A stretch of DNA of 64,000 bases, taken from the NCBI GenBank assembly GCA_022316685.1, contig JAKJHU010000046.1, positions 3,340,001 through 3,404,000 of the forward strand, read 5' to 3'. How positions within the stretch are numbered: position 1 is the first letter of the stretch; every line of letters starts with the position of its first letter. Origin of the DNA: Progne subis subis. Lineage: Eukaryota > Chordata > Aves > Passeriformes > Hirundinidae. The position numbers and the translations under genes are program-made. The notes under the pieces were generated by a model. That model ran no database searches. It was given only the letters and a program-made list of their open reading frames with translations, and had not been told where the DNA came from. Positions 45,601 to 58,278 of this stretch are shown here, piece after piece.

Positions 45601-48600
45601 CTGGGGGTTGTGGTGATGGGGGCAGGGAGGGAGCTGGGTGGAGATGGAAGAGAGGAAGTGTGGGGTGGAGGTCTCCATGTGGAGCAGTCAGCCCCAGAGG
45701 CCAAACAGGAGCATGCATGGCTGGGGCTGGCAGGCTCGAGGATCCCAGGGACCGATTCCACTCTCCATTGTCTGGCTAGTAATTAGGAAGATCCTTCACA
45801 TGGTTCTGGAGGACATTGAAGTCTGTAGGGATAATTAGTGAAGATTTAGGGGATGTTCCAGCTTTTATGTCACCAACTTTGCTAGGGCCACAGGGGCAGG
45901 TGCTCGTGGCATGAAGCCTAAGAGTTGTTCTGGGGCTTTGCCGTGCCTCTAGTCTTCTGGCAGCTCTTCAGGAGCTGTGCTTGTGGGGAGCTTTGGGGGA
46001 AGGACAACAAAAAGAAAGGGAAAAGTCTGAAGGAAAAGGTGTAATGCTGAGACACAAAGAGACAGTCTTGTTTACTTTACTGTAGGTCAACTTGGTGGTG
46101 ATGTGTGCTGGAGCTAATTTTCCTTGGATACTGCGCACGCTTTTGGCATTAGCATATAGGAAAGATGCAGATACAGGTTAAAATCTGTTTTCCTCCCAGA
46201 GCTGGGCTATAGTTTGAGCATCAAATCAGCATAGTAGTCAACAGCAATTGAGGGCTGCTGTATTCTTATGTTTTGCAAGTTTTGATATAAGATAATTCAA
46301 GGTGCTTCCTTTCTAGATTTTTTTTTTGGAAGTTATGGTTCTAATGCTCAGAGAGCAGGAATTGGATCTTAGAGCATTAGACTTTTTTCTCTCTTTGAAA
46401 CTTACTTCTCTGGTGTATCTGTTCAATCTGTTACCAGAAACAAAACAAAAAACTGCACACCTCAAGGCAGGAAATACACTGAACATGAGGGCTCCCTTTT
46501 GGTCCCTTCCAATTCCCAAGTCAATGTGCTGGAGCAGGACCAGGGCATAATTGTTTGAGTGTCACCTAAGTCTTAGTTGTGACAAAAGGCACAGTTAAAT
46601 GAGAAACAATCTCTGCCTTGGGGAGCTTACAGTGTAAATATACAGTGCAGATTGAGTGGAAAAAACCACTTAAGAGTCTTATTCAAAGACCACTGAAACA
46701 ATAGTAGGATCTCTGTTAACTCTGAGGAGCTTTGAAACTTGATCATCTGCCTGCTGATACACAGGGTGTCTGAATCAGGGCTCTGAAGTCAAATCCTATC
46801 CAGGACATAACTACAAGGTCAATTTTGTTAATATGTTTCTTGTATATACTCCAAAGAGAAAGGGATTGGATTTTTCAAAGTATAAGAGAAATTAGGGATG
46901 AATATTCCTGGACACACAGGACAGCATGTGCTGGGGGAACAGGTTTCTCAACCTGTTTCCCTATGAAGAGCATTGGATTCATTGAAAACATGAATATGTT
47001 GGGAAAGCAGCTGCCTTTAGAGATTTCTATGGAGTGGGGTACTAAAATGAGTAACGAGTCAATGCCATAATGCTTCATTCACTAGAGCTTCTGGCTTCCC
47101 ATCTATTTTGTCCGATCACCAAAATTTCACTAGAGTAGTGTGGAAAACTGTGTGGCTCTTTTTATATAGCAGAGACAGCTTGGAGAGAATGTAAGTGGGA
47201 TTTGACTGTAAACTGTGAAGTCTGTGGTGTGGTTGAATAATCAGGAAATATTTTCCTCTAACTGCTTCCATAAAGTTTTGATTTTTCCCTTCCTTGAACA
47301 TGGTAGCTCTATTACTCAGTTTTGTTGCATTATAACAGTATCTGCAGACTTCACCACATTTCTTTGCTCCCATTTGCATTTTGAAGGTCGGGAAACAAAC
47401 CACAGAGTTTTGGGGTGGAATTCATGGAAGAGTTTAGAAGTTGTGCACTTGGTTTCCAGGCAGCTTGTTTGTAGTGATGTCCAAGTATCTGAGTTAAATA
47501 TGGGCACGTGTAGAGGCAAGAACATGGGAGTTGTGTAAGCTAGTGGGTGAGAAGCCCTGAAGAGCAGGGTGGGATGTCCAGTCTGGCAGGTAGGCACCTC
47601 TCTTGCCTGGAGAGAGATACCTGTCTTTACATTGGTTCATAGGTGTGCCCATGTCCTTATTGAGGTGTGCTCTTGCTGTATGAATATAGGACTCAAAGCT
47701 GGATATAGGTCATAAATGCTCAGCCTTTGAATACTTCTGTGGTGTGGCTTCTTAAATTACTTCTGATGGTAGTCTTCCATTTTTTTTACAAATAATCAAA
47801 TATTCTGATGAGAGAGCGGTGTGTTAGCACTTCACAAAGGCTGAAGAAGCTTCTTGGCTGAAGAGAGGGCAAACTTGCCAAAGAGGAGGAATCTCTGTAT
47901 AGCTATTTACATGCTATATAGCATATAATGGACTCTGTCTCTTCCATGTGCTGAGCCAGGAGCACCTTTGGAATGAAGGTGTGTTCAGCTCTATCTGTGG
48001 CTCACTGAACACACGCTCTTAGAGTTGGACCTGAAGCTGTTCATTCTTGTTGTGGTGCTAGTCACTGGTTTAGATGCTGACTTAGTTCTCCAGCTTGATT
48101 TTACTCCTGGGTTTTCTTGCTCTGGAATGCACCACTAACCAGATCTATCTTAGCTGAAGTCTGAATGGTCTCTATTTGTATTGGCTTTGATTATTTTATT
48201 TGTTTTTTAGCTCTCTCATTATTTCCTATCATCAGTATTTCTTTGTGACTGGTATATAAACTGCTGACACAAAAGAGATGAATTAAATATTATCAAATCT
48301 ACTCATGCCAGTTTTTGTCCTTTTTGCCAGTTTTGCCTCTTGGAAATGCCATTGCTCACTCCCAGCATTCCCTTGTCCTTTATCAAGTCTTAGCACTACA
48401 TTGCTCGTGCTGACATTAACTTTTTCTGGCAAATCCCACAAACAATTCTGTGGAGTGCTGATTTTCTGTCACTGCTGCTTATATTTATTTAGCAGCTGGA
48501 GGATGACTGGGCTCTCTGTGGTTGAAGGGCCCTCCTGTATGCTTTAGACTCACTTGGCTGCTCTCAGCCTGATCTAAGGGCTCTCCAACGAGGAGCCACC

Positions 48601-51600
48601 AACATGCCTCTCAGGAAGTTCAGGAAGCATCAGCTGGCGGGTTTGTTCCAATTGGGTCAGGGACTTGCTCACAAATTGGTAAAGGAGGAGGGGAGCAAAC
48701 AGACAGTGGTTTGGTCTGGGTACAGCACTAGATGAGGAGCTTATCCTGTGTCATGGGTTGTGTTTCCTCTGTATATGAGCCAAGAGGGGACCCCTTGTTT
48801 TACCAGCCTCTCATGTGAGCATTCATCTGACACAAGAGGCTCTACTCCTTTCCCCTTGGGGGGATGCTGAAGGCAAGAGCTCTCAAGGGCTAAAGAAAAC
48901 AAAACAGTGTTTGCTTAGCTGGAGAGCAGAGTGTGCCCTGCGTAAATTGTACTAGGGCCTGAAAGTGCTTCAGAAATGAAGTGCCTCTGAAATTGGCTCC
49001 ACAAGATAAATGTGAGGCAGGATGATGCTGTTTCCCCAGCTGATGGGGTGTCCCATTGACTCATTTGAGGTCATATTTTGGTTACTCTGAGCCTCAGCTT
49101 CAGGAAAAATGACATGAAAGACAAAGTTTTCCTGAGGAAGAAAAGCTTCTGATAGTCCTATTCCTTGTAGACAGACAACAAAAAGTCAATGTGTGTGTCC
49201 CTTGTAATCACAGTACAAGGGTTCTACTTGTGGGAAGGAGAGAGAGAAAAAGGATTTTCTTTCCACTGGCATCACAAAACAAACCATGATGATGGGAGGA
49301 GGTCAGGTATATTCTTTGTTCCCAGCGTCCACATTCAAAGGCTTCTAGAAGCGAAAGATACTTGCTGAATGCTGGGATGTTTCAGGTGGGACAGTTTCTG
49401 TTTCTAAGTCCATATTTCTGTGGCCCCTCTGTGTCAGAGGTTTTTTGTTTTGTTTTTTTACTCTTTGTGCTGAACCAGTGAAAAATACAGGTCCTATTTC
49501 TAATTTTAGATCTCTCTGGTTCACACGTGCAGGCCAAGCTGGCACATTTACAATGTACTTATTGAAGATGTAGTACCCAGCCTCACATGTGTTTTGTACT
49601 CTGCAGAAGCCAAAATTTTGAAGATAGTGTTTCTAGTACAGTAGGAAGAAAAGACTGCTTCTTGCCACATACCTCCTGTTGCTGTTCTTTCTTATCTTTG
49701 TATACAGAAGTGTCTCATAATACATAGGGAGATTTCACTGGCAGTACACAGTCCATTGCAGCAGTCAGTTCTCAGACTCCTTTTGCCTCTATGGGTATCT
49801 TGGAGATACTCTGTATTTTTAGGACTGCCTTATTTCCCATAATGTCCTTTCTCAGTGACCTCAAAATCTATCTATGCTGGCTGTTAATTATTTGCATCCT
49901 GAGTTATTAGTGACCCTGACAGAAGTGGGGGGATATTAAACTAAGTGGTTCTATGTTTGTGGTCTCTTTCCTCCATGACAGTAGACCTGATACTACTGTA
50001 GAAGTTCATTTCTGTTGTGTAGGAAAGCATGTTATGCTTTCAATGTTATGCTTTTCAATGTTAGATCAATCATTTGATGTTCCCAGCAATTCAATTTGCA
50101 GCATGGGGGACATCATAAAAATTATTAGACTGAAAAAAACCTAAACTTCTTGTCTACTCAAACTTCTTTTTTCCTACTCCCCTCTCCCTGTGTGTATTTT
50201 TTTTTTTGAAGCCTGCAGTGGATTTTCTGGGCTTGTGACATGAGTTTTTATTATGTGGTGCATTAGAGCCCTTGTGAAAAATAAAACATGTGATGTGGAA
50301 AGCCTCTAGTAAAGAGTGACTCAGGAAAGGAAAACAAAACCCTTCAGTCTAACGAAAGAACAGACTGTGTGAAAGTAACTTGGTATTTAATTGGAAGTTG
50401 CAGTCAGTCTGCAGATGAAACAGCCTTGCTGGCATCTGCAGGTGGTGTTTTGCTTATGCTCTACAGTTTGCCTTCCTGCTTGTGCTTGTGAGTATGTTTT
50501 GCCTGTCAGCTCAGAGGTGCAGAGATGGCTGCAATTTGTGGCTGTTCTTTTTCCAGAAGTATCAGCAGTTCCCAATATCACAAGCGTTGTTAAAGTGTGT
50601 TAGTAAGACCCTGCAAAAAATACCTTACAGTACAAATGGGTGTGACAGCCCTTGTTTTAGAGATGGAGAACACCTTTAGAGGTCATTAGAGATAAGTGAT
50701 GTGACCAAGATCATGCAGGGCCTTTTGCACTCTAAATTATCTCTGGGACTTCTACCTCACAGGTTCAGAGCTCATGAGGGCATTTTAATAGAGAAACTTT
50801 AGGAGGTGCGCTGACATACATTCATTTAAGGTAAACGTGATCTGCCATCTTGGGCCAAACCCCAGATTTGCTTTCATCAAGTCTAATTATGATAATGGTT
50901 CATTTAACCTCTCTGCCTCCCCCTAACTTCCGCTTTAAAGCAAAGGTGCACTGGCTGAGAAACCTTGGACAGCACAGTTCCATTTTTAGCTCTGTCTGAC
51001 TCATTTAATGATTTGGTCAGGTTAGTTTGTCCTTGACTCAGTTTCCCTACTGTCAAAATGGCACTAATAACACTGTCCTGCTTTTTGAGGAAGGGTTATG
51101 AAGATAAATTAGTTTTGGCTGGAGAAGAGTCCTGCAGGGCTAGCAGAATTGGAAGGAGACAAGCGTGCTCTCTGTTGCAAGTATTATCTATCACTTATGT
51201 TTCTCCCAGCCCTCCCTGACTTTTACTGACTATGTATTCTTTCTCCTCTTGCAAATCGCCAATGCGTATATTGATCAGCAATATCCCTTGCACAGATTAC
51301 AGGGCCGTCTCTCCATCAATTCTTTGCCCTCTCAGAGGCAGATGGTTTTACAGTTGTGAGAGTGAAATCCTGGCCCTGACAATGTCAACAAAGCCAGGAT
51401 CTCATGCCTGGTTTCCCACTACATGAGTGCTTCCTCTTCTGTATGAAGAATGTCTATGAGGTGACTGCTGCTGTCTCTTTCTAGGGTTCCTCTAAGGAGG
51501 AGCACTCCTCTCCAAAAAAATGCAGAGATGTTTTCAGAGGCAGACAAAGTGAAGTGAAGGGATAGTTGGAGATGGAAAAACCAGCCACACAACAATCTGA

Positions 51601-51829
51601 CTTCTTCTAGAGAGGGTTAAGTACTAAATACCTCTTACTGGGTCACTTAATGATGGATGGTAGTTAGTGGGGGTGGGGTAAAGCTGACTTCCAGCCCTGC
51701 ATCACTAAACAGTTCATTAGGAAAAACACACACAATGGAAAATGGCAGAGAGGCTCAAGTGTCCAATTTCTCTCTTGAACTCTCTGAACAGGAGGCTCCA
51801 GTCAGGGGAATCCCTGCCACCCTTTCCCC

Positions 51830-51990
51830 CCCTCCTTCTCTGGCAGTTTCTTTATTAATTAACGGAGTTGGCTGGGGACGGAAATGGAGGACAATAATCA
51901 ACATAGATGGGCCTGCAGACCTATTTTTAATAATGTGCTTTGCATCTGTCCTAATTGGTATGGAAACAGTGACCTGATTGGAACGACCGG
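51830..51990. promoter_or_regulatory. Candidate conserved non-coding element
   Basis: TTATTAATTAACGGAG at 51852-51867, CAATAATCAAC, TTTTTAATAATGTGC, an octamer-like CTTTGCAT, and TCCTAATTGG fall within 120 bp. Five homeodomain/POU-type sites at such density in an otherwise featureless region make this the best enhancer candidate in the window. Conservation has not been tested. Confidence 0.35.
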
Positions 51991-54258
51991 GAGCCTCTTG
52001 GGGCCTTTCTTTCTTCCTTTCTCTCCCTCTGTTTTCTTTTTTGTTTGGTTGAAGTTTGACTTGGTGGGAGTGGAGGGGCCAGTGGGTAAGAAATATAAAA
52101 CCTAACCTTAGGGGCTGTTCACAGGCTGGGGAGTTGAGAGGGGTGACGTACTGGGGAGTGCACGGGATGTGGGGGCAGGGAGGCCTGGATTGGAAAGTTG
52201 GGCGTAAATGCCTCCAGGACAGAGAATCTAGCTGTCCTGAAGAGCTGAGGCCAAGCAAGGGACGGAAGGGGCAGTAGCTGTCCTGGTTTAGTGTGGTGAT
52301 AAGGACTATGGTGGCTTTTTTGGGTGAGACAAGAGAAGCACCTCAGGAGCCAGCTGATGGCCATCCCTTACCCTGCTGTGTAACAAATGTGCATGCAGTG
52401 AGAGACAGGTCCTGTCTCCAAGAGATTTTTAACCTAAAATAGACAGTGGGGGAAAATGGATGATTTGATATTGGAAGGTGGCTTAGGAACAAATTGTGGC
52501 CCAGAAACTTGACTCCCTCACTGCTGCATGAGCTACTTTCCAGACCACAGATAGCTGCCATAATGGCTTAGAGACACCACACTGGGGAACCCAGAACAAG
52601 TGCTGTATGCAAACATCCATACAAAGACTGTGCCTGTATGGGGAGACAGGGTAAAACTGAACTTAATTGTGGTATGTTCTGCAAGCTGGTAAAATTTACC
52701 TGTTGCAGCTGCTGACATTCTTGGCATTTGCCTGTTCACACCGGGTGCCTGTTGGGGTGGGGTGGCAGAGACTGAGCACCGCTGAGCCTAAGGAGCAATG
52801 TGTCCCCATGTCTTCCCCATACAGCTGTGCTGTCTGCTCTGTGGCTGCTTGGGGATGCAGCTGAAGGACTTATTTCTTCTTTCTCTCACCTATTTTAATA
52901 GCTAGCAGCAGGCTTTTGCTGGCAGTGCTGGGTTTGTCCGCTCTGCCTTCCAGGGTCTTCACAGCCTCTGGAAAGTAGCTCATGAGGCTTGAGCATTTGG
53001 AATGCCACATTTCTCCATACAGCCATAGTCACCAGCAGAGCAGAACTGAACAGGAACTGAAAATCTGTTCTCATGGGGAGGATGGAACTTGTGTGCCTAA
53101 GCTGAGGAACTTGTTACCCAAGCAAGAATCATGCTGGGTGTTTTTGCATGACAGTCTTGGTGCCAAGTCACTACTTTGCCAACTTTGCTTTCTGTCAAAA
53201 GCTTGCATGTGTGCTACTGTCAAACAATGGGATGAACAAAACAAGTTGAAACCCTGAAATTATAATGAAACAAGTGATTTTCATATAGGCTAGGATAGAA
53301 ATTGCACATTATTTAAAATAAAGTGAAATGGATGGATGGAAAGACTGGCTCAAACAGCCATTTTTGTATCTTCCCCTTCAATGTCTCGACATTTCCAAAT
53401 CTAACAATTTTATTTTGAGTACTACAGCAATTATTTTTTCCTGTAAGCCCCAGGATTCATAGGGTGAATTCCTGTAAGTAAGAATCTCAGCTTTCTTTTG
53501 AGGAAGCTTGCTCTCATACTTGCTATGGAAAACTTGAAGAAATAGTGCTATTGCTCTCAAAAGGATCAGAATGAGAAGCTGAAAACAAGATCTCCCACAT
53601 GTATTGCATTTAATAATAATAAGTCTCTGGTGCTTTTTTTCCAATCTTTATTTTGTGGGGCCTTGCTTGTTAACCTGGGCTACTTAGGCAGCCACGGAGG
53701 CATTGCTAAATTCAGGTCCTGTTTTTATGGATGGCAATCCGTGGTGTATGCATTATCCCGCTTACAAAGAGGAAGGAAAGAGAGCAAAGAATCGCAATAT
53801 GAAATGTTGGGGGAACCGTCAGAGAGCGGCTGCCGCTGCGATGCGTGAGGAGTTGGCCAGGTCCCATGTAAATCAAGGACAAAGTTGACTAATTTCCTGG
53901 GTCGGTCATGGTGAAAATATCACATTTCATGGTTTGTTGGCGATTCATAGAAAAATCCTATTAAACCCGGGCAGATTACTTATACAATTTAAACAAATGA
54001 CGATCAAAGATTATAACACGTTCTGTGAAGAATGAAAAGGAATAGCAATGAACGCGCATCTGGTGAAACGGGGCCAGCTGGGGTTTGCATACCAACTCGC
54101 AGTTTTGGCGGAGCGGGGGCGGCGCGGGCCGGGCCCCCGCGGGCGGCATCGCTCCCCGCCCGGCGGGTGGGGCCGCGCAGCGCCCAGCGCGGGCGGCAGG
54201 GGGCGCCGCAGGCCGCCTTTTGCGCCGGGGAGCGGCCCGGGGTCCCGGCGCGACCCGC

Positions 54259-54292
54259 GGACGGACGGACGGACGGACCGACGGACGGATGG
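54259..54292. repeat. (ACGG)n microsatellite
   Basis: Eight ACGG or near-ACGG units with one ACCG interruption, immediately before the ATG of the candidate exon. It is CpG-rich and likely variable in length. Confidence 0.9.
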
Positions 54293-54341
54293 AGCGGCCG
54301 CTGGGCACGATGCCCGTCGCGGGCTTCCCACTCCCAGCCAG
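54289..54341 (+). CDS. Candidate first coding exon of an unknown gene
   Basis: An ATG at 54289, with a second in-frame ATG at 54310, opens 17 codons (MERPLGTMPVAGFPLPA) that end at a good donor, AGCCAG/GTACGG. The exon sits in the CpG-island core, where first exons are expected. I do not recognise the peptide and cannot find an acceptor-bounded second exon in the remaining 9.6 kb. It could equally be the untranslated first exon of a non-coding RNA. Confidence 0.25.
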
Positions 54342-55129
54342 GTACGGTGTGCCTAGCGCGGCTCAGCCCAGGGGAGCTGAGGAGGAGCGGCTGCGCTCGG
54401 TCCAGACCCTAAACCTGCGCTAACTCGCGATCCCGTAACGTACTGCGTCACTGCCAAGTTGCTCAGGAAGAAAAGCCTAACCTGAAAACCAGCAAAGCTT
54501 AGGACGCGAGATAAAATTGAGTTCTAGGTCTCAACAAGACAAGGTCTACACTAGCGGTGAGCCAGATCCCTGCCTAGATCTGTTCCCTAATCCTCATCAG
54601 AGTGAAATGTGTGAAAACTTCCCAAAGTGTCAAATGCAACAACCGTACACTGAACAAGAAAATACAGAGGCATGAACATATATCCTTATTTGTAAAGAGT
54701 GGTGGCTTTGTGAAGTGATTGCGAAGGAGGAGACAAATTGGGTTGATAGAAATGCATCTCCAAAGGAAATGGCAGAAATTTTAGCAAATACAACCAAATT
54801 ATTAATGTGGGGTTGAGGAAAAGACAGGGTTTTGTTTATGCTTATAAACAGCAGATTTCTGTATTTCAGTGTGTAACTGTTAAAACAGACAGGGTAGAAT
54901 TTAATATTTTCCTGTGTACTGCTGAGCACCCTATCCCAAACAGTAATCCACGTGAAACCTACTGTGGTGTTTTTCATAGCTCTCATAGCTTGGAAATGAA
55001 GCTTAAATCATCTTCTGACATCAGCACTCACTTTCTTAGGCTGAGCATACTGAAGCAGTAGACCACTGGTGCTCTTGTCACAAGGCTTTTGCACAGCTGC
55101 CTGTCTAAAGTCCTCTATTGAAGCTCTCC

Positions 55130-55200
55130 CAAACACTGAGTAGGCAGGACTTCATGATTTTAAAGGTCTTCTCTAACCTAAATGATTTTATGGTAGTGTG
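55130..55200 (+). mobile_element. CR1 LINE 3' fragment
   Basis: TGATTTTAAAGGTCTTCTCT, then AACCTAAATGATTTTATGG, is a diverged plus-orientation CR1 tail (TTAAAGGTCCCTTCCAACCC, then ATTCTATGATTCTATG). It is old and 5'-truncated. Confidence 0.6.
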
Positions 55201-58200
55201 GGAATTTAGTTGCGTCTGAAATTTAGGGATGAGGTGTATGAATTTACTCATACTGGCTCTTCTGTTTAATCTATAAATCTAGGAAATGGTTGCAATAAGC
55301 TTGTCTTTGCATGGCCTTCAACTCCAGATCCAAATCGTAACGCCACCTCTAACCCTAGGGTTGTCCAGAGCTAAGGTATTCATGGCTCCCTAATAATTCA
55401 GCATAACATGTTTAACCATTCAGACAGCTACCCTTAACTTTTCTTCAAGGACCAGACAAATGAGCACCAAAACCTCCTGCAAAGCCAAGCCCTAACCTTA
55501 CTGATCATTGTAACACAAGGACTCAGTGCTGCAGAGAAATTTAATGTGTTTGTGGCTATCAGCCTCTTATCTTACCACTGAGGACCTGGGTGAGTTCTGC
55601 AATGGAGATAAGATGCTGCAGAGCCTCCTGTCTCAAGACCTAAATGTGAACTAGTTGCGGTATCATTTAGAGCTAAAGGAGCTGTTGATCTGTGAGCATT
55701 AACTATGAAAAATTCAAATCCACTGAGGCAGGCTGCAGTCCTGTTGCAGGCTGGGCAGAATTCATCATTAAATTCGCACTAAATCTTAGTTTTAGTCCTC
55801 ACTTTATTCCTGGCACAAGGGCTGCCCTAGAAATCCAGCTATGTCCAAAAGTTAATCAGAAGATGTTTAAATATGCTGATACTGATTTTACTACCTATCT
55901 TACCTCAAGCAATGATGCCATTCTGCTTCCAGCATTGATCATGGCTCAGCAACCCCATTCTGTCTGACAATTAAAAATGATACATTTTAATCTACTTATC
56001 CCTGAACAGGTTTGGCAGAATTGAGCAACAAAAATTATTTAGCAGAGCTTCATTTCTGGAATGCTAAGCTAGAACCTAGTTGTAATCCTAACCCTGATTT
56101 GACCTCTGCCCAGATACTTGCCATCAGTGAAAAATAAAGAATAAATATTTGACTATAGCAACATTAACTTTCATCCAGTCTTGTGAGTCTTAAAGATTTA
56201 GACAATTAATTTGCCCCTCTAATCTCTCTTGTTCCAGACTCTATCCCCAACTCTAATCCTATTTTTGATGACAGCTTAGAAACCCAGCATTTGGCATTCT
56301 CAGCTAGTGGTATCAGACCTTGGCTTCTCTACAGGTCTGGCAGTGGTCAGTAGTAAATCTGGTTTTTACAGATCCTACTGTCCCTAAAGCACAACTCCAA
56401 TCCCAACCTACCAGCATTATACACTGTACTCTCAGTCACCAGACTTGAATCTTCTTGTTTACTTGTCTTATTTGATTTCACAGACTTCAGAAAATATCCA
56501 GCTCTCTGTCTGTATCTCCTTAATTTTGTTCCTAACAGTAAACCACCGGTCTTTACCACAGACCAAACATTTTTTCTTTCTTTGAAATCAGGAATAAGAC
56601 ATTTGAATCTATTGACACCTGGATGCTCTGGTATGGATAATCTGTGCATTCAGTGATTTGGCTACAAAGAACTGAAAATTCTGTTTTCCAAAAATAAGTG
56701 ATTTCACACCTTGAGTAGCAAATAAATAATTTAATTTCTAGGTATTTAAGGGGAGTTGAGGCTGATTTATTCTAGCTTGATAGTTCTGGTCTGGTACATA
56801 CAGCTCTTTGCAATAGAAAATACCTAATGCTGCTTTGTGGTTTAAACAATCTTTGTGCTTTTATAACAAAATGTGTGTAGAGTGTTGCTGAGTAAAAATC
56901 AAGAATGGTCCATAAACAGTATGTGCTGTTGGCTATAGCCTCTCTAGGCTTGTACATGCTTTATTCTGGCCAGAGGGTGTGAACTAACAAATGGGAATAG
57001 CAGCTGGAGAATATGGTGGGAATCATGGTGCTTACAGGAACAGCTGCAAGTCTCCTTATTTTTAATTCAATATTAAATATAGTGGTATTGGTTTTTTAGA
57101 TCATGACCTGTTCCGGTGCTGCTAATTACATTTGTGACATGAATGGCCATAGTAAGAAACCTGGGGTGCTGGAGTTGGATTTTACAGAGAATGCCTTTTA
57201 TGTGAATTTATGTGATTAAATGCTAACTTTCTTGGAAAAATGCCACCTGCTGTACATTAATTTTGGATCACAATGCTGAATTAAGAACCTGAACTGGACA
57301 TTAATTTGTTTGTTAACTTTTGGGGAGTGAAGTGTCTTCCACCTTGTTTTCTAGTAGGCAGTGAGGATTGAGTTGGAGATGCTGTTGGTCGCTAGCATGT
57401 TCTGGATAGGGCAACCCTGTGAGCAGCTGGTGTTACTTGAAGGTAAAATAAAATAACATCCATTTTAAGTTGGAGAGCAAGTGAAAACCACAGATAATTC
57501 TTTTCCTACCTGATACTAAGAATAAGCATCTCCCAACAGTGATGTCTTTGCGTAGCAAACCAGAGTTAAAGACTTGTGCTTATGCAGTGCTTAGAGAGCG
57601 TGGTAAGGACCTCTCACTTGGTACGGCCAACTTACCACCATGGCTGCTTTGAGCCAACATTTTGTAGACTTAGCATCATGTTCATTTCACGTTAATGGTG
57701 AGTAAAGCTGATTAGCTGCTGTTTTAACTGCAGGTAACTCATTGTTACTGGCAGGAAACATGTTTCATCTGCATAACAGTTTCATGTGAGCAGTGGGGAA
57801 CATTTTCTATTAGCGTTTGTTGATGTGAAACGTGTTTCTTGGTGGAATTATGTTTGGGACTGGAAGAGAATTTGATTTTCATCTCTAACTCTTAACTAGA
57901 AAACCTGAATCATGAAAAGGAACTTTTTCATTCTTTCCCAGTGATTTTTGATGTTACTTTTTATGTGTTCAAGATTGGTCTTTATCCTATTTACTGTGCA
58001 CATAGCTAATGAAGCTAGAATCAACCTTCTTAATGTTGCCCAAAGTATATAAATGTCAGCTGCATGCTGAGGCTGTGTTCCAGAGAAGCTGTGTTATATT
58101 GCTGTCCCTAACTGCCACGTTCAGATAAGAGTCTGAGGTCTGTAGGGCCCCAGTGAGGAGCTGAGGCAGGTACAGGTAAGCAGTATGTTTTCTTTTCTAT

Positions 58201-58263
58201 TCCTGACAGTGTAATATTACTTTTTTTCTCTTAGACACCAGGTAATCCTGTTCATATTCCACG

Positions 58264-58278
58264 CCCCCCCCCCCCCCC
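58264..58278. repeat. Poly(C) run of 15
   Basis: Fifteen consecutive C followed by TAATTTTTTT. G/C homopolymers of this length are uncommon in vertebrate DNA. On the minus strand it is a G run that can form a quadruplex. Assembly length may be wrong. Confidence 0.95.

Larger units (their letters stand above)
43087..53635. other. Gene desert, no gene recognised
   Basis: About 10.5 kb without recognisable coding sequence. Candidate regulatory stretches at 45.44-45.60 and 51.83-51.99 kb are listed separately. A third, weaker one at about 50.84-50.97 kb includes TCTAATTATGATAATGG. TGTCCTGGTTTAG at about 52,279 resembles ends of avian endogenous-retrovirus LTRs, but no LTR pair was found. Confidence 0.5.
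53640..54440 (+). promoter_or_regulatory. CpG island with unusual upstream flank; promoter of an unidentified transcript
   Basis: The GC- and CpG-dense core is 54,090-54,420, with an (ACGG)n microsatellite at 54,258-54,291. The 450 bp upstream are AT-rich but contain many evenly spread short motifs (CCATGTAAATCAAG, ATCAAAGATTAT with a TCF/LEF core) and no repeats. Position and composition fit a promoter, and the donor at 54341/54342 favours plus-strand transcription. The downstream gene, if any, lies outside the window. Confidence 0.5.

Noticed and set aside
52270..52340. Possible endogenous-retrovirus LTR end (TGTCCTGGTTTAG)
   Set aside because: Only a short match, with no paired LTR, polyadenylation box or internal region found.
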